Source: Oscarella lobularis
Lineage: Eukaryota; Porifera; Homoscleromorpha; Homosclerophorida; Oscarellidae
Assembly: GCF_947507565.1 (NCBI RefSeq)
Contig: NC_089175.1
Span: 6,499,733-6,563,732, forward strand
Length of the DNA: 64,000 bases
Direction of reading: 5' to 3'
Numbering within the stretch: the stretch's first letter is position 1; the number at the start of each line of letters is the position of its first letter. A program made the position numbers and the translations under genes. This document shows, in pieces, positions 63,344 through 64,000 of the stretch. The notes under the pieces were generated by a model, which was not told the origin of the DNA, made no database searches, and saw only the letters and a list, made by a program, of their open reading frames with translations.

Positions 63344-64000
63344 TGTTTTCAAAAGAAGTGTTTGGTATTAAAGTATTCTTCTGCCTGTGCGCTTTTATAG
63401 ATGCATTTTAGGTACGGAAGACACGGAATGACGTCAGGTCCGTGTTATTTACATTTCAAGATTTCCATAAATGGACTTGTCCACGTGCGGGGGTGAGTTG
63501 CGCCCGCGCAAGACTCGTTTTCGACGTCACCAGTTTGCTCCTAGGAGAACGCCTGCGACCAGACGCTTTTTCTTCTCGTCAGCTGCAGAATTTCTGAACT
63601 TCTGCGTCTTTCCGACTGCATTCTACCAGCTTTTCGCCTCGAAACATCGTCGAATCGCGAAAATACGCTCTGATTCTTCCCGACTTCACCTATATGGCCT
63701 AGTTTCGAAACCAGGAGCACTTCGGTCACCGAAACGAGGTAGGAAAATCGAACGCAAATGACTGTAACGGAGTTCGTTCCCTCAGGAAACCAAGACCTTC
63801 GCAAGAAATCAAATTCAGTATTCGAACGCTTGTGTGTCTTTTGATTTACTAACCTCGGTCTTTTTTAGCGAAGGCTAGTCGAAAGCTAGTCAGAGTGTGG
63901 CTTCTCTCCTTTTACACACCTAAAAGCGAGTTTCTATTTCTATTGTATTTATTTAACCCGGAAGTTATATGTGATTGACTTCTTAGGTGGGCTTTGTGCC
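63344..64000. promoter_or_regulatory. Upstream region of FReD gene 3 and start of a divergent small gene
   Basis: Repeats the 60636-61060 block: TATA (63392), GACGTCA (63430), NRF1-like palindrome (about 63498), GACGTCA (63523). A plus-strand ATG at 63757 begins MTVTEFVPSGNQDLRKKS and then diverges to a stop (63838). The window ends before any further exon can be judged. Confidence 0.45.

Overview
The window looks like nuclear DNA from an early-branching animal with a compact genome. Genes are split into many exons by introns of roughly 45-100 bp with ordinary GT-AG ends. Metazoan families are present: PDZ-RhoGEF, SIK kinase, IFT46, DCAF8, an Ig-domain receptor, collagen-fibrinogen proteins and CTHRC1-like proteins. 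Intergenic gaps can be under 100 bp. A sponge, perhaps a homoscleromorph such as Oscarella or Corticium, is my best guess. That is inference; no diagnostic marker is present. I recognise no virus-like element, tRNA, rRNA or CRISPR array.

Left part (1-12290): a large FN3/P-loop GTPase gene (cut by the window edge) is followed by a decayed fragment of a PDZ-RhoGEF gene. Two tandem Kelch-plus-kinase genes follow. Then come an unidentified GC-rich, hairpin-rich block, an orphan promoter with a signal-peptide-like exon, and a decayed GTPase fragment. The GTPase and RhoGEF pieces are reciprocal halves of one old duplication whose two copies now flank the kinases.

Middle part (12294-31124): a dense run of conserved plus-strand genes. 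It holds a PDZ-RGSL-C1-DH-PH RhoGEF, a seven-Ig transmembrane receptor ending in a PDZ ligand, DCAF8, IFT46, and a SIK kinase that keeps a KA1 domain.

Right part (31130-64000): an expanding accessory island. Three paralogous plus-strand genes encode ankyrin repeats, a Roc GTPase, a COR domain and a C-terminal death domain. They differ mainly by holding one, three or five copies of a three-exon ankyrin module. A minus-strand CARD-only gene lies upstream of the second paralog and a broken version upstream of the first. Interleaved on the minus strand are ficolin-like secreted proteins (signal peptide, collagen, fibrinogen-like domain) and two CTHRC1-like genes, one frameshifted. All five secreted genes carry a TATA box 45-52 bp before the start codon. 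At least one shares its upstream region with a tiny divergent plus-strand gene. Repeated spacers and a stray copy of the SIK 3' end record how the island grew. Extracellular pattern-binding lectins beside intracellular death-fold switches make this a good candidate for an innate-immune locus, but that function is inferred.
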